Of a stretch of DNA of 64,000 nucleotides, positions 13,701 through 25,921 are shown in pieces; position 1 is the stretch's first letter, and the number at the start of each line of letters is the position of its first letter. This DNA is from Sipunculus nudus (lineage: Eukaryota; Annelida; Sipuncula; Golfingiida; Sipunculidae), in NCBI GenBank assembly GCA_026874595.1, contig CM049321.1, forward strand, positions 50,201,297 to 50,265,296. Reading direction: 5' to 3'. The position numbers and the translations under genes are program-made. The notes beneath the pieces are model-generated. The model was not told the origin of the DNA and ran no database searches. It was given only the letters and a program-made list of their open reading frames with translations.

Positions 13701-16047
13701 ACTGGCGGCCCATAAACTGCAAGCTTCATCCGAAAACAATTTTCACCATTAAACTAGTTTTAACTCATCAGTCATGACTAGTATCACAATCACTAGTGCC
13801 GTACCCGGGCAGATCAATCTCCGCAAAAGGGCAGTGAAAGAGCGGTTTCGAGAAACAGCGAATTCACCGATAAACAAGAAAACTGCCTTAATACCACGCA
13901 GCCTATTTTAAATTCTTGGGTAACATTAGACCTTATCATTGATAATACACAGTAAAAGAGGTCCAGAATGTATTTTTTTCTATCAGCATGTATAATTTCA
14001 CGGTAAAGGCGGTAAGTCGAAGCGACCATTTAAAGGATTAATACTACAAAAATAATCAAAATCGATTGGAATTTACTTTTTTCCGGGATATGTTTTAAAT
14101 ACATATGTATACATGCTCGTTACATATTTTGATAGAGCCGTAAAAGACCATTCAAAATATATTTTCACTATACAGATTAGTCGGTTGGAAGCCAAGATAT
14201 TTACATTCTTCCCCACCCCTTAAAATTTTCCTCCTCTGACGGTAAAGCGGTAGCTACAAAATGACCAGTTGCACAACCTTGACACCAAAATTTGACAATA
14301 TTACCCCCTAGCAGTGCTTTAGAGTTAACAAACTACCATAATATCAAGTCAAATCTTGGCTGTGTGTTGGATTTAACGATTTTCTTTATTTGATCCCTCC
14401 CTCCTCATTTAGCTGACAGCGCCTCTTACTGGCCACGGATCAAAACTATAAATAAGAACAGCCTGCAGTGAGCTTTTATGGGTATTATATACAACATTCA
14501 TATTACTTACATAAACAAGACACAAGGTTTATCCCATACCGATACAGAAATTTGCCTTGCGGGTAATATCATAATTAATCATATATCATATATCATATAT
14601 CATACCCTCATAGTGCTGAAAGTAGTATAATAATAGTAAGAATTTAAAAAATGAAGTATTAATATTGTAATATATCTGTTTATTAATCTAATCACTTGCG
14701 AGACATAAAAACTACTTCTTGGTTTACACAAGACAACATCGCAATATTTGACAATACAGCATAATAACAATATTTCCCCAGACATAATTCCACGTTACGT
14801 TACTAATGGTTACATGGAAGAAAACCTTACAAGTAACATAAACCCTACATATTTATCTAAACGCGTATAGCAAATCAGTCCTCTAAGATATAAAAATACC
14901 TTGCAATTTACCCAGACCAACCTTGAATACTTCCACAGTGAAATTAATGGAAAAATCCAGCTTACCGAAGCGGAATATTGACTTTCTTAATAACGAGGTG
15001 AATAACAACTACGTCCATTTACATCTTGCAGGCTTTCAATGACTTTACCTAAATAACACTGGAAAAAGAAAAAACATGGATAATAGCTTAAATGTAAAAG
15101 TAAAATAGTAGTAATAAGCAAAATAACTGATAAGGTCAGGCTAGGATCGTTAAATTATAATTCTACATCTTTTGAAATAAATATTCAATATTATAGGGGG
15201 GTTGTGAAAAGTAAGATAATGACGTCTGCTTGAAGTAAAATATCAGATAATTCCGCATGGAGAGGATGACTACCATCATATTTGTAACTGATATTATTCA
15301 TAACAATCAATATAAGAGTCATTTCTTATATTTTACAGTGACATCACTGGCGTTTCCTTTCCGTTAAGAATTGCTACCTGGTGGTTATATAATCTTCCTA
15401 TTATTTATAATTTACTCCCAAGATGTAGCTTTTTATATGTTGTTATTACTTCCCTGCCGCCACCAAGGACATCATTTATACCGGTATTATTTCCTATAAG
15501 AAATTGAGCAAATAAGACACTACAGAACGCTGGAATAAAAAAGCTAATTTGACACGACGTATCTATAATTCCAGGCTCTCTGTTTCTTTTCATAGTCTGA
15601 TACCCATCACAATAAAGCCAGTTACATCATGAATCTCGCCATCAGATCAGGCCAGGAGGCTTGTCCAAGCTAAACGCTCAAACCTCATTCCCACCTACCG
15701 TAAATTTTCGTCAGAGTTATGAAGATGGAACAGGCATTAACTGAAAAAACAGGGATGTTAACTGCGCTGAAGAGAGGACACAATTGATGATATTTCAATT
15801 ATTTCAGTTAATATTTATGTCAATCAACATAAACATGAAAATACTTGATGATATCCCAAAAATGTGGTTTACAAACTATTACCTTAAGGAATTGGGAAAA
15901 AAATTACTGTTTTTTAAACGAAACTTCAAATTCAATGATACTGTGAAAAGGTACTTCAGGGTACGAATGAATAGATGTCAAAATTACAAATTGGAATATT
16001 TTTTTTTTCTTTTAACATTTCTTTAAATATCGGTATTTAGCGTCTGA
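13701..16047. other. Gene-free stretch
   Basis: Unique-looking AT-rich DNA. A short ATATATCAT tandem repeat lies at about 14577-14603. No gene recognised. Confidence 0.45.
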
Positions 16048-16265
16048 GATTCCTTATTTGATGAAACGGGTCTACTGGCGCAGTTAGATTCCTTACTGGA
16101 GACTGTCCTCGGGGTGCCAGAGGACATCCCAGAGTATTTCGATACCCTTATCAAACAAGAACCTCCCGTTTATGGGGCAGCCATTTCGGCTACAAACTGA
16201 ATCCAGGATTTTCGAAGTCGTATGTCGGAATAAGGGATATATCGCTTTTAGCATACAATAAGTAT
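16048..16265 (+). pseudogene. Possible degenerate reverse-transcriptase fragment
   Basis: A 50-codon open stretch (16048-16200) has protein-like composition (LLETVLGVPED, YFDTLIKQEPP). The other frame directly after it reads HFGYKLNPGFSKSYVGI. Joined across a frameshift, this recalls the W-D-L...GP..GY.PNP.K.YV segment of some retrotransposon RTs. The match is short and from memory, with no catalytic motif. It could be chance. Treat as a weak hint. Confidence 0.2.
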
Positions 16266-16937
16266 TAAAGTGGTTTACAGACTAAATAGGCAGTAATTTA
16301 TGAAGAGCTGTGGTCGAAAAGTTTGGACTTTAGAACTGTGATCGCAATGTTTTTAGTTTATTACCCTGTCTGACCGCCCTGTTTGATAATATTCCACGAC
16401 AAAAGCCAGCTTTTCACATACCTTTTCTGCAAATTAGTGTAAAATGTGGTTGTCTACACATATTGATGAAGTTTTCAGAGTTTTTCTTTTCAGAAAAAAA
16501 AATTCTTATAGAACCTCTCTGATGGATGTCTGAGCTTATTTATCAACAAACTGATAGTCAATAAGGTACATGAGCGAATACTGACAAAGAGAAAACCCGC
16601 ATAAGCTAAGATGATGGTTTGCATTTTACGGACACAACGGCATGTTTGTAGTGGGATCGGCTTTTTTTCTATAAATTGTTCAAATGATTATCGTTTACCT
16701 TTATCTTATTAGACGGAATAGGCCCCTTTAAAATGTCCTTTCTACGCATGGGAAATGGCTAGTCAGGTAAATATTAGTTGTAGGAATCGGTTTAAAAAAA
16801 TTATAATCAATGATTTAAAAATAAGAACAACCAATGATGGATTATTTATCGGTTATTTAATGTATTACCTTTCTATATTACCCTGAAATTAGGTGTATAC
16901 TAGTACGCGAAATATATACCCAAATAAATAGTGTGAC

Positions 16938-17042
16938 ATGAACATCGGTAATCATAATGAAACCGCCAATCCTCCAGCATCCACGATCGACTTGCCGTCG
17001 GACGAATGTTGGCTGTTCCGTATGATGCTCTTCGTTACTTCA
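16938..17042 (+). other. Candidate upstream exon ending at a strong splice donor
   Basis: An ATG at 16938 opens a frame with N-glycosylation sequon NHNET and about 35 residues up to TTCAT|GTAAGTAT near 17044, a near-perfect donor. It is 3.3 kb upstream of the receptor start. Joining to an acceptor just before 20381 (GCAG near 20370) would not keep the receptor frame, so if real it is a 5' UTR exon or belongs to another transcript. Only the donor and composition support it. Confidence 0.2.
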
Positions 17043-17098
17043 TGTAAGTATATCTCTGGGGAATTAGATTCTTTGCAGGTGATGCATAATCGTTTTAA

Positions 17099-17241
17099 AT
17101 CGATAATGCAAAAATGCAATCGATTAAATCGATTTTGAAAGAAGAAGACCAATCATCAATAAATCGATTAATCAGCAGACCATAGGTAAACATTGACCGA
17201 ATATCCTTCTTGTCCATAATAAAGCTGTTTGGGTAATCGAT
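17099..17241. promoter_or_regulatory. Cluster of five ATCGAT sites (candidate enhancer)
   Basis: ATCGAT occurs at 17099, 17119, 17128, 17163 and 17236, mostly with AAT or TTA flanks (AATCGATTA). ATCGAT is the core bound by CUT-homeodomain factors (Onecut/CUX); TATCGATA-type sites bind DREF in insects. By base composition far fewer than one would be expected in 143 bp. It lies about 3.2 kb upstream of the receptor start codon. Function is inferred. Confidence 0.35.
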
Positions 17242-17343
17242 TACCAGAGTCTGAGAAAAGCTGCCAGAATAAACAGCCCCGATAGCACAAGAAAGTCGAA
17301 AGCAAACTGAGAAAGGCAAAGAATATATGAACAGTTTATAACA

Positions 17344-17348
<5 letters not shown>

Positions 17349-17382
<34 letters not shown>
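17349..17382. repeat. (TA)n microsatellite
   Basis: TA tract that runs directly into the TA-flanked element at 17383. Confidence 0.95.
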
Positions 17383-17385
<3 letters not shown>

Positions 17386-18560
17386 TGAAACACCCCGGAC
17401 TAAGCCGGACTCTCAAGGAACTGGAGGATTTTGTCCATATAAGTGAGTTGTCCTGTTTACAGGAGTTTGTCCATACAAGTGAGTTGTCCTGTTTAGAGGA
17501 GTTTATATTATCTTCTTTTTATACTTAGGCTAGAAATATGTGCTTTTGTCGTATATTGATTGTTATTGATCATTCGATGACTACGTAAAATTTGTTTTAT
17601 ATCACATGTAATCTTGCCATGTAAGAATTTCTTTATAATGTATTGCATGACCTTCTGAGTTGAATAAACTAAACTAAAAGCATTTTGCGTCAATTCGTCA
17701 TTGAATGTTTCTGATATCATATATTTTCATTAAATGTACGCAAAATTTGAAACAGGCAGCATAAATTTGATTTGAAATTGTTCTCATATAGCTTTAAACT
17801 GCACTTGCAATTTAAAAGATCATTAAAAAAATGGCAAACATCAGCTAGGCCTTGCAAACTAATCTTGGCAGTTTAAATTCGACCTACCATGTTTCATCTT
17901 CTAAGCAATTAAGAGGCAGTTTATGGATGGTTGCACTAGGCATATTGAAGATTGATTATTGACAGCATCCGGACTGCATGAATATTTGTAAAAGGATATA
18001 GTGTTCACCACGCATTCGCCATAACTAAGTGCAAACTGTCACAAACTATAATTACGGTTCCTCGGGCCGGACACCGAAAACAAAGCTCGAACGGCAGTCT
18101 TTGATGATGGTCTTGTCGAATGATAGCTGTTTCAGTTTGAAAGCTTATTTTCTCCTAATTGACCTGCCAATCTTAATTTAATATGGTGTTATAATCAACA
18201 CATTTATAGAAATAAACAATTCCGATACTGTATATTTACATATAACATTCCAATGGTTCACCAAATTACGCTTGTCCTCGGCTGTCGCTTTGACCATAAT
18301 AGGTCATACAAGGTCACGACCTCGGAGCTCCATCACCCGGCAAATATATGAACAAAAATAGAACTCGCGATGTCTGTCCGCTTTAGAGGGTCATAATGTG
18401 TACTTGATATGCTGGCGGGACGGGAAAGTTTGTCAGTTGTCCGGAATAGTGAGTTGTCCGCTTTGTTGAGTTTACGTTAAACATAATAGAGGCAAAATTG
18501 TAGGGACTGAGATTTATTGTCCACATTAGTGAGTTGTCCGCCTTAATCAACAAATCATAT
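17383..18560 (+). mobile_element. TA-target element with GTGAGTTGTCC repeats (right end uncertain)
   Basis: Begins CAGTGAAACACCCCGGAC directly after a TA tract, like the TIRs of pogo/Tigger-like elements. AGTGAGTTGTCC recurs at 17440-17505 (two near-identical units of about 47 bp) and again, as AGTGAGTTGTCCGC, at 18450-18545. Subterminal TGTCCGC arrays are typical of such elements. No matching right terminus (CACTG followed by TA) was found, so the element is truncated or decayed. No transposase ORF is present. Confidence 0.5.
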
Positions 18561-19081
18561 GATAACGATGTAAAATTTATAAATTACAAATTAAAAAATA
18601 AGACCTTTGAATTAGCTACCTTAAATATGTCTCCTTGCGATAAAAGCACCAGCTAGATTCGAGGTAAAAAAGGAAAAGTGATCTATTTGGAATGAAAGAT
18701 AAAAAATCTAATAGGAAATGCCGCAAGTCATTTTTTAACCGACTGGCTATACAGAAAGTGTAATGTATACGTGTAAATAAAGATATTCTTTAGTAAGAAA
18801 TCCTATATGATATGACGAATTGATATGTGATATATTGAAATGGTACAATGCAGAGAGCTACGTCTGGCGAGCGAATGAGGAAATAGGTGCTACGACTGTT
18901 TGTGATCTCAAACACCGGGACATGTCTGAAACCAATGAAATGAAGATTTATATACTTTTTCTAGTACTACTCCTTTTAAACGTTATTATGATCGCCCAGT
19001 ATATTAATTAAAAATGATAAGAATATTCAATATAATAATGATAATAATAATAATAATAATAATAATTAATAAAATAATAGC

Positions 19082-19137
<56 letters not shown>

Positions 19138-20380
19138 GCTATTATCGATAATAATAATGATAAAACATTAACAAATAAACATGTGTGCAAAAGAAAATCG
19201 AATCTCTAATAAGCTAATCTTTACTTGCGGGAAGAACCAACTGAGAATCCACTATGAAATGCATATGTTGGTTAACGCAGGAAATAAGGGATGTGCTTAA
19301 TTAACTTACCATAATAATAACAAATTAAACATCAAATATAATTAATAGTTTTTAAACACCAATGTTATCGAATGACGCATTGCAAGTAACAAGTATTCTT
19401 TCGTACTTAACAGATGTATTCATAAATGCCAGGTTTTAATTTCATATCCACATGTAAACGCAAGCGTGACATTAAAAAGACAAAACCAGGAATTATATTA
19501 AATCCATATTATAAACAAAGAAGAGCTAGTCAAAGACGGGTGCGGAGTTTATTTATGCATCAAACCTGCTCTCAAGAGACAGGTATTGTTATGCCGTCCA
19601 TTGAACATCGTTGAAACAACATTTCACTGCCGGTCATAAATAGGCCAGTATTGAAACCGCCCAGAGGTGTCTGCAACCTATTAGCGTCCTCCTTTAAATA
19701 CAGGAGGACGTCAGTCATGCCTTGCCCGGCAGTGTGGGTTTCATAGTGTATCTCAAAGCATTTAGAGGCTCGCGATCAATCGCGCTTAGCAGACATAACA
19801 GCTTCTCCCCAGAGGCTAGCGTATTAAACTCGGTCTGCGATGGGTTTTCAATTTCATTGATGAAACCTGATTTATCTCCCCATCATCGAGTTGGTTCGGC
19901 GGAATAATTGGTGACCAGTTTATATTTTAAATGTTTAGGATTCCCGTCTGATGTCGCTTGCTTAGAATTCCACTCAACTGACTTCAAGAGACAACGAATT
20001 TAGGATTTCACAGTAAGGTAATGTTGACATACCAGCGGGAATGTGTCTAGATAAAAAAATATGCGTGAGATTTAACAAAATAATTCAAAGCCAGAAATCT
20101 ATCTTTTGCACAGATATTATACTGGATTATACAAGGATAACAACAGTTCCAATTTCAGCAGGATTTGAGGCACAGGCTACAGGGGAAAAAGCTAACAACT
20201 AATGCATTCCAGACTCTTATTTACTGCAGTTTATCTGAAACAAACGAAACACGATGGTGGTATTCTCATCGATATGAATATTGTATTTGATTTACTTTAC
20301 TGATTTACTATTTGTTTCGTATACAAACTAGTAAAATCTTATATTGCCTTTAAAATTAAGGATATCGCAGCAGTAAAATC
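18561..20380. other. 5' flank of the receptor gene
   Basis: Contains the (ATT)n tract listed below; otherwise no clear feature. A possible acceptor (ATATCGCAG) ends near 20370, ten bases before the start codon, which would allow a 5' UTR intron. No TATA box could be assigned with confidence. Confidence 0.4.
19029..19137. repeat. (AAT)n/(ATT)n compound microsatellite
   Basis: An AAT run followed by an ATT run makes an imperfect inverted repeat that could fold into a hairpin. The poly-Ile/Tyr ORF at 19008-19190 is an artefact of it. Confidence 0.95.
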
Positions 20381-21242
20381 ATGATTTCATCAAACGATTC
20401 GGCAAACGTGACATATGTGCTAATTGAACCGCTGGTATTTGAGTGTACAGTCCTAGCGGTTATATTTACAGTGGCCGTTGCAGGCAACGCATGTGTAATA
20501 GCATTGCTATTGAACCGGAAGCCACGTCAGACGCCGCGTATGCATTTGTTCATTCTTCACCTAAGTATCGCCGACCTACTTGTCGCCTTCGGATGTATAA
20601 TGCCACACATGATTGAATACATCCACCCCTTTAACGGAACGGATTTTTGGTGCCGTCTCAAAGCCTACGTTCAATTACTGGTCCTTTACGTGTCAACATA
20701 CGTATTATTATCGACTGCGTTTGACCGGTACATGGTCATTTGCCATCCGTTGTCCTCTTGGTATTCGCGAGTTCGCCCTGGCCGTTGTCTCATTGTGTTG
20801 GCTTGGATCAGTTCTTTATTAATGGCCTTGCCGCAAGTTGTAGTTTTCGAGGTAGATTTTGAAAACAGGGCCCCAATATGTGTGGATATATTCAGAAACA
20901 ATCTTATGGGATATAAAATCTACACTACCTGTACAACGTTCACATTATTTTTAGGACCGCTGGCGTTTTTAACGTTTTGTTACGGAAGAATAACATTCGC
21001 AGTATGGAACAGATTCAATCACATCGTGAATCGGCAAGAACACCAGAAATCTAGTACCTGTTCACGTCCGTCCGTATCCATGATGACGTCAACCGGATGC
21101 CGAAGTAACGGCTGCAGGATACATAACAGAGCCACCGCTAAAACTGTCAAATTTACCTTTGTGGTGATTATAGCATACACCCTCTGCTGGACGCCATTTT
21201 TTGTTGCTCAGTTGATGTGGGCCTGGCAAGAGAATGTACCGG
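20381..21242 (+). CDS. Vasopressin/oxytocin-family GPCR, coding exon 1 (N-terminus through TM6)
   Basis: First coding exon of a plasma-membrane class A GPCR, predicted to bind an oxytocin/vasopressin-like nonapeptide. It encodes residues 1-287 plus one base of codon 288. The short N-terminus has N-glycosylation sequons at N5 and N9. Landmarks: N36 (1.50), HLSIAD with D65 (2.50), C91 (3.25, disulphide) followed by the family-like CRL..YVQ, STY, DRY at 115-117, ICHPL at 120-124, W142 (4.50), PQ at 151-152, C167 in ECL2, P193 (5.50), a short ICL3, and CWTPFF at 269-274 followed by Q277 and MWAW. CWTPFFxxQ plus W-x-W is typical of vasopressin/oxytocin receptors. The exon ends at a consensus donor, G|GTAAGT. 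Reading on without splicing gives only about 19 unrelated residues before a stop. ATG 20381 is chosen because the N-terminus then has normal family length. CCAP/NPS-type receptors are the nearest alternatives, but ICHPL and CWTPFF favour vasopressin type. Subtype and ligand are inferred. Confidence 0.9.
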
Positions 21243-21650
21243 GTAAGTACTCTTTGAATACTCCAAACAGTAGTAAGCCACTAATAATTAAAGAGATATA
21301 ACGTTACCTACACGTTACTAACTCATTACTTTGAATTGTAACATACAAACATAACTCAAAACGCCATTATGATGCTAACAACTCACAACTCAGACTTTGT
21401 TTTCTCATTGCTCAGAAGGGTACTCCGAGCATCATTTAACAGAGAAGCTATTGACTGCACAACTGTAACAAGTTTTAACTAAGCTAGCATTACCTGCAAC
21501 CACGCCTAGCCACAGAAAACAGGCGGTCATGACGACTGACTGGTACTATTTGGCATGCAACTAGATGCACAAGCGACCACTGTGGTTTTTCCTGAGTAAT
21601 GTTATTATGACCGATTGTAGAGGCATATTGTTACCTGAGAATGAGCAATT

Positions 21651-21840
21651 ACACTGTCGTAAGACGGTCGTAAGATAATCTACGACCACTCAAAGATAAT
21701 TTACGATTGGCTACGACTACCGACGACCAGCGACCACTAGGGATTGCATATCGTACCACCGTTTTACGACCGTATAGGTGACACCTCATGATTGCCGGTC
21801 GTATCAATAATCGTAACCTATCGTACCCCAAAGTCTGACT
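21651..21840. repeat. Short inverted CGTA/CGACC repeat block
   Basis: ACGGTCGTAAG (21664-21674) is mirrored by TTTTACGACCGT at 21762-21773, and TACGACC/CGTAC units recur in between. It looks like a decayed MITE within the intron. Ends and target duplication could not be defined. Confidence 0.35.
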
Positions 21841-23895
21841 GGACCCTAATTCACTGTTCGTAGTGATATTCAGGCACTACTATATCTGGTTGTAACACAT
21901 GCCTTGATAGACCTATTGGTTTAAGAAGAATGTTAACTGTCAGCAGTACTAGGTATTTTATTAATTGCGCAAAATTATGGCTTGGGTGCCAAGAACGTCG
22001 CATTTTTATTATATCTGTAATTTTTTTTTTTTTTTTTTCAAAATGTGAAACCACATTTTCTTATACCGCTAACGATTTGCTATTCGATCGACTGTTCCTT
22101 CGGTTGGTTCTATTGGTTCATTTTTCATCCTATGTCTTATGAAAGACGGGAGTTGACCAAGAAAGTGATGGATATTACTGCCACGGCGCTTTTATGCGCA
22201 GACAACAAAATATACTCTACACTCCATGAGGTTCTTTCTTAATACCCGCCACGAAAAAATACCTGCTTGTATATCAAGAAAGCACTAAAGCAGTCCCTGT
22301 AATAGTATAAAAAATACACATGGTCGATTACAGATGGGGCAACCGCTCAGGCATTAACTATTTTCTGTGCACTATTATATTAAAAGTCTTTATTATGAAC
22401 CCCAAGGGATATTCTATATTTAGGAACAGCCACTTCATGGAAACGCCGAATCTGTCGTTCCCCAAACTTGGACATTCGGACAATTCTGTTGCATGGCAAG
22501 GAGTTTCATCGACGACAAAGTGACACAGTATTAGCAGAGGAGAGACAGTTGTCTTGTATTTTGGTCATCGAATGAGATGATCCGACAGCATATCGCATTG
22601 TGCAACTAGCTCCAAAATTTAAACACGAGATACCAGCTCCTTTTGACGTTATTACATCGTGACAGCGGTGCATAATTTGTTCGATGGAAGTAGCCACTAT
22701 TTTATTCATTCTTCTCCGAGCGATCATCCTTTTTATGGCAACGAGTAAGCATCCACATCCGACGGTGTAATCAGGCCAACGAGAGGTGTCTCGTGTCTAA
22801 ATGTAGACAATATAAGTTGATTTTATATAGGGTTTAAAAAAAAAAGGTATGTTTCTAGTGTGTGTTCATTCAAACCAGGTTTGAAACTATAATGTTTCAT
22901 AGTAAACTAAGAAAAGTAACCACTTGAAATGATTTAAAATTATTTTTTTAATTGGATATATCTCAAAATTGGCATAGGGTATGTATGTGGAAATAGTATC
23001 ATTTGAATCTACACACAAATATCTCCAGGCTTTTTTTTTGTTATATATTTATTGTCTTTTTTTTCATAATGAATTTTAAATTTTATAAAAATGTGTGATG
23101 TTAACAATATTTATTTCGTTTAAATAACGTATTTCTACTACACTAAAAACGATAAAGGAAAAAGAAAAAACGCATTTTAGAATACTTGTTGATTTACCTA
23201 TATAACGCACTTTCCATTGTATGCGGAAACCTGCAATCCTGCGGAAGTCCTCCATAAAGATTCCGTACCAATTAATTACGGAAGACCAGTCTGTAAAAGG
23301 AGACCATTGATAAACTTGTTGGTATGAATTTATTTTGCCTCAATTGGGCAAAGCTAGTTTCCTCAACATCAGATACGTGGCCACCCTATTAAGTTTTCAA
23401 TTAATGGTCCACGGGGTGTAGACTTGCTTTCCGTACACAGACGCCTTCGTTTAGGGAGAGGGCCGTCAACAACACGAAACCTTTAATAGCGGAAGTTCTT
23501 TCTTAATACCCACCATGACATTACACGTTTCTAATAAAGAAACCAATAAAGGCGACTTCCTGTAAGATTAACAGTCTGATGGTTACCAATTGGAAAACTT
23601 TCAAACACAATTTAACTATACTTCATGTCCGCAATAAAAAAAAAACTTCCTTTTCCAACTCCGTTGGGAGATAATTATTTTCAGAGGCGTATCGAGGAGA
23701 TTTTACACATTTTAACTAATATCAATATTGATATATTTACACACTGTTCAACAGAAATTTAGATAAGTTGCTTCATGCTCAGCACAGTTTTAAGAGTAAA
23801 AAGAGAAAGGTGTGACAGAAAAATATAAGATAAATGTTTGGTGCAGCTTAATATAATTGAATACGATCATTGTCTTTTCGTTACAAAATAAACCC

Positions 23896-23967
<72 letters not shown>

Positions 23968-25497
23968 AAGTTCTAAGATGCGTTTTGGAAAGGGATCTTC
24001 TGTGAAAATTGTATTAAACAAATATCAGCTATTGTCTTCGATAGGATTTTGACAGAGATTTACAGAACAGCGAATATAAAGTGATATTTTGTGTTTTTTT
24101 TAAATATCCACGTTTGAATAAAATTATTGCGTGTTCAAAAGAGGCACATACAACTTTTTATTATTACTTTTTAACACCACTCCCTTATTCCCATAATATC
24201 GCACAAACACGGCCAGACGAAACGATGATTAATGATTTACATAAAAGAGTAACAAATCTTAATTTCAACTGCAAACATTTCCATGCATTTTCCTTCTTTA
24301 ACATTTATGATATAAACATTTAAGAATGAAATCACATTTCTATCATGGTACTTCTTACACGAGCGCCGTAGGAACGGTACAGATCAGCTGATGTTTGTAA
24401 CCACGGTTACCACGACACAGCTTTTCATTGGCTTAAATATAATGGCCATGTAAACTAATTTTGTATTATTAACAAGCATACGTTGAGAACATATTTCAAA
24501 TACCGCCGACTGCAGTTGCGTGTATTAAAGTGAGTCATAAATAAACAATTTCTTCCGAGTAATTTTTACATGAGTACATTTCCTGTCTGGTCCGCCCATT
24601 AAGTCGATTTCTAATTAAAAAAATAAATATCCAAATGGTTGGCACGTTGAATTCCGAAAGACTTCTTGACTCACGGCTATCTTCCGTGATTTACGAACGC
24701 TACATGAGACTGTTGGATCGTTAAATTAAATACCTTGTTGTTGATGGTCCTGTTTAATGTTTCTTTCTAAGCGAGGGTTAACTTTGTTTATGTGAACAAG
24801 ATGGGATTGGACGTGATTATTTAACGCCGATGAATGGCCCGAAACGTGTCCTTCTGGACTGATAAATTCCGGTGTTAGGCTCGGCCAGAGCTAGGCTAGA
24901 TTGCTCAGCACTTGCCGATTACAAGCGCATCGTGTGATTATTATCGCAGGCCACAAATGTAAAACGTGTAAATGTCAATAAACAACGAACAGCTAATATT
25001 TTCATTCTCATTCCACGAATTCGAATAGCCCACGATAAACGTTTTTACAAAGAAACCACAAAAGTTTTAGCCCACGATATTATCTGAATCTAGAGTATGT
25101 ATATATTCATTGTACCTTTCAGCCGCACTGCGAGCTTATGTACCACTATATATTTATATAGCCAGTGTTTTTTTTTTGTTGCGGCACATGATTAAGTGAA
25201 AAGAGGTTGGACAAAGGTTAACATGAAACTTCCAGTTATAAGAACGAAAGAACAAAAAAATACCTTCATAAATTCTATTTGTTCTGAAAATTATCAGAGG
25301 CAAGGCAAGTAATCGATAACATCATTCATCCTTGGCGGTGCCCCTTTGTGTCCCCTTTGCATTCACCCGTGTTTATTGATTTTACATTGACTTGTTTCGT
25401 TTCTTGCATACTTTATAATTTTCATAGTTCGGCGTTTAGTAATTTGCTTAAATATTTGTTGTTACGGTCTTGAATAGTAGGACTGACCGCTCAACAC
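21841..25497. other. Intron stretch, few features
   Basis: GTTCTTTCTTAATACCC is shared at 22230-22250 and 23495-23515, hinting at a small repeat. A T run lies at 22021-22039. Otherwise nothing was recognised apart from the microsatellite at 23899. Confidence 0.4.
23899..23967. repeat. (TA)n-(TG)n compound microsatellite
   Basis: About 44 bp of TA followed by about 25 bp of TG. Confidence 0.97.
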
Positions 25498-25502
25498 ACA
25501 CC

Positions 25503-25556
<54 letters not shown>

Positions 25557-25707
25557 GTGTCATAAAGCTGTCCAATAACACTTTATATATGACAATATGG
25601 TAAAACCAATTGTTCCCTGACTGTAGGTTTCATATTGAACAGCTAAATTCATTGCTCGAAAATTCCTAATAAAACTAGAGCAAGGGACACTATTCAACAT
25701 TAACACC

Positions 25708-25775
<68 letters not shown>

Positions 25776-25921
25776 GTGTCATAAAGCTGTCCAATAACAC
25801 TTTATATATGACAATATGGTAAAACCAATTGTTCCCTGACTGTAGGTTTCATATTGAACAGCTAAATTCATTGCTCGAAAAATCCTAATAAAACTAGAGC
25901 AAGGGACACTATTCAACATTA
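25498..25921 (+). repeat. Near-perfect tandem duplication, about 205 bp and 219 bp units
   Basis: Unit 1 (25498-25702) and unit 2 (25703-25921) each comprise ACACCCAAA, a (TA)n tract, ACCGTGTCATAAAGC..., and end ACACTATTCAACATT. Outside the TA length difference only one base change is visible (GAAAATTCC versus GAAAAATCC). This is a very recent duplication, or a haplotype/assembly artefact. Confidence 0.9.

Noticed and set aside
20471-20484. Internal acceptor in exon 1 that would join the 17.04 kb donor in frame
   Set aside because: TTTACAG here keeps frame, but using it would remove the first half of TM1; the frame match alone has a one-in-three chance.
25498-25921. CRISPR-like or satellite array
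   Set aside because: Only two units, each about 205-220 bp, with an internal TA tract. It is a simple tandem duplication in a eukaryotic intron.
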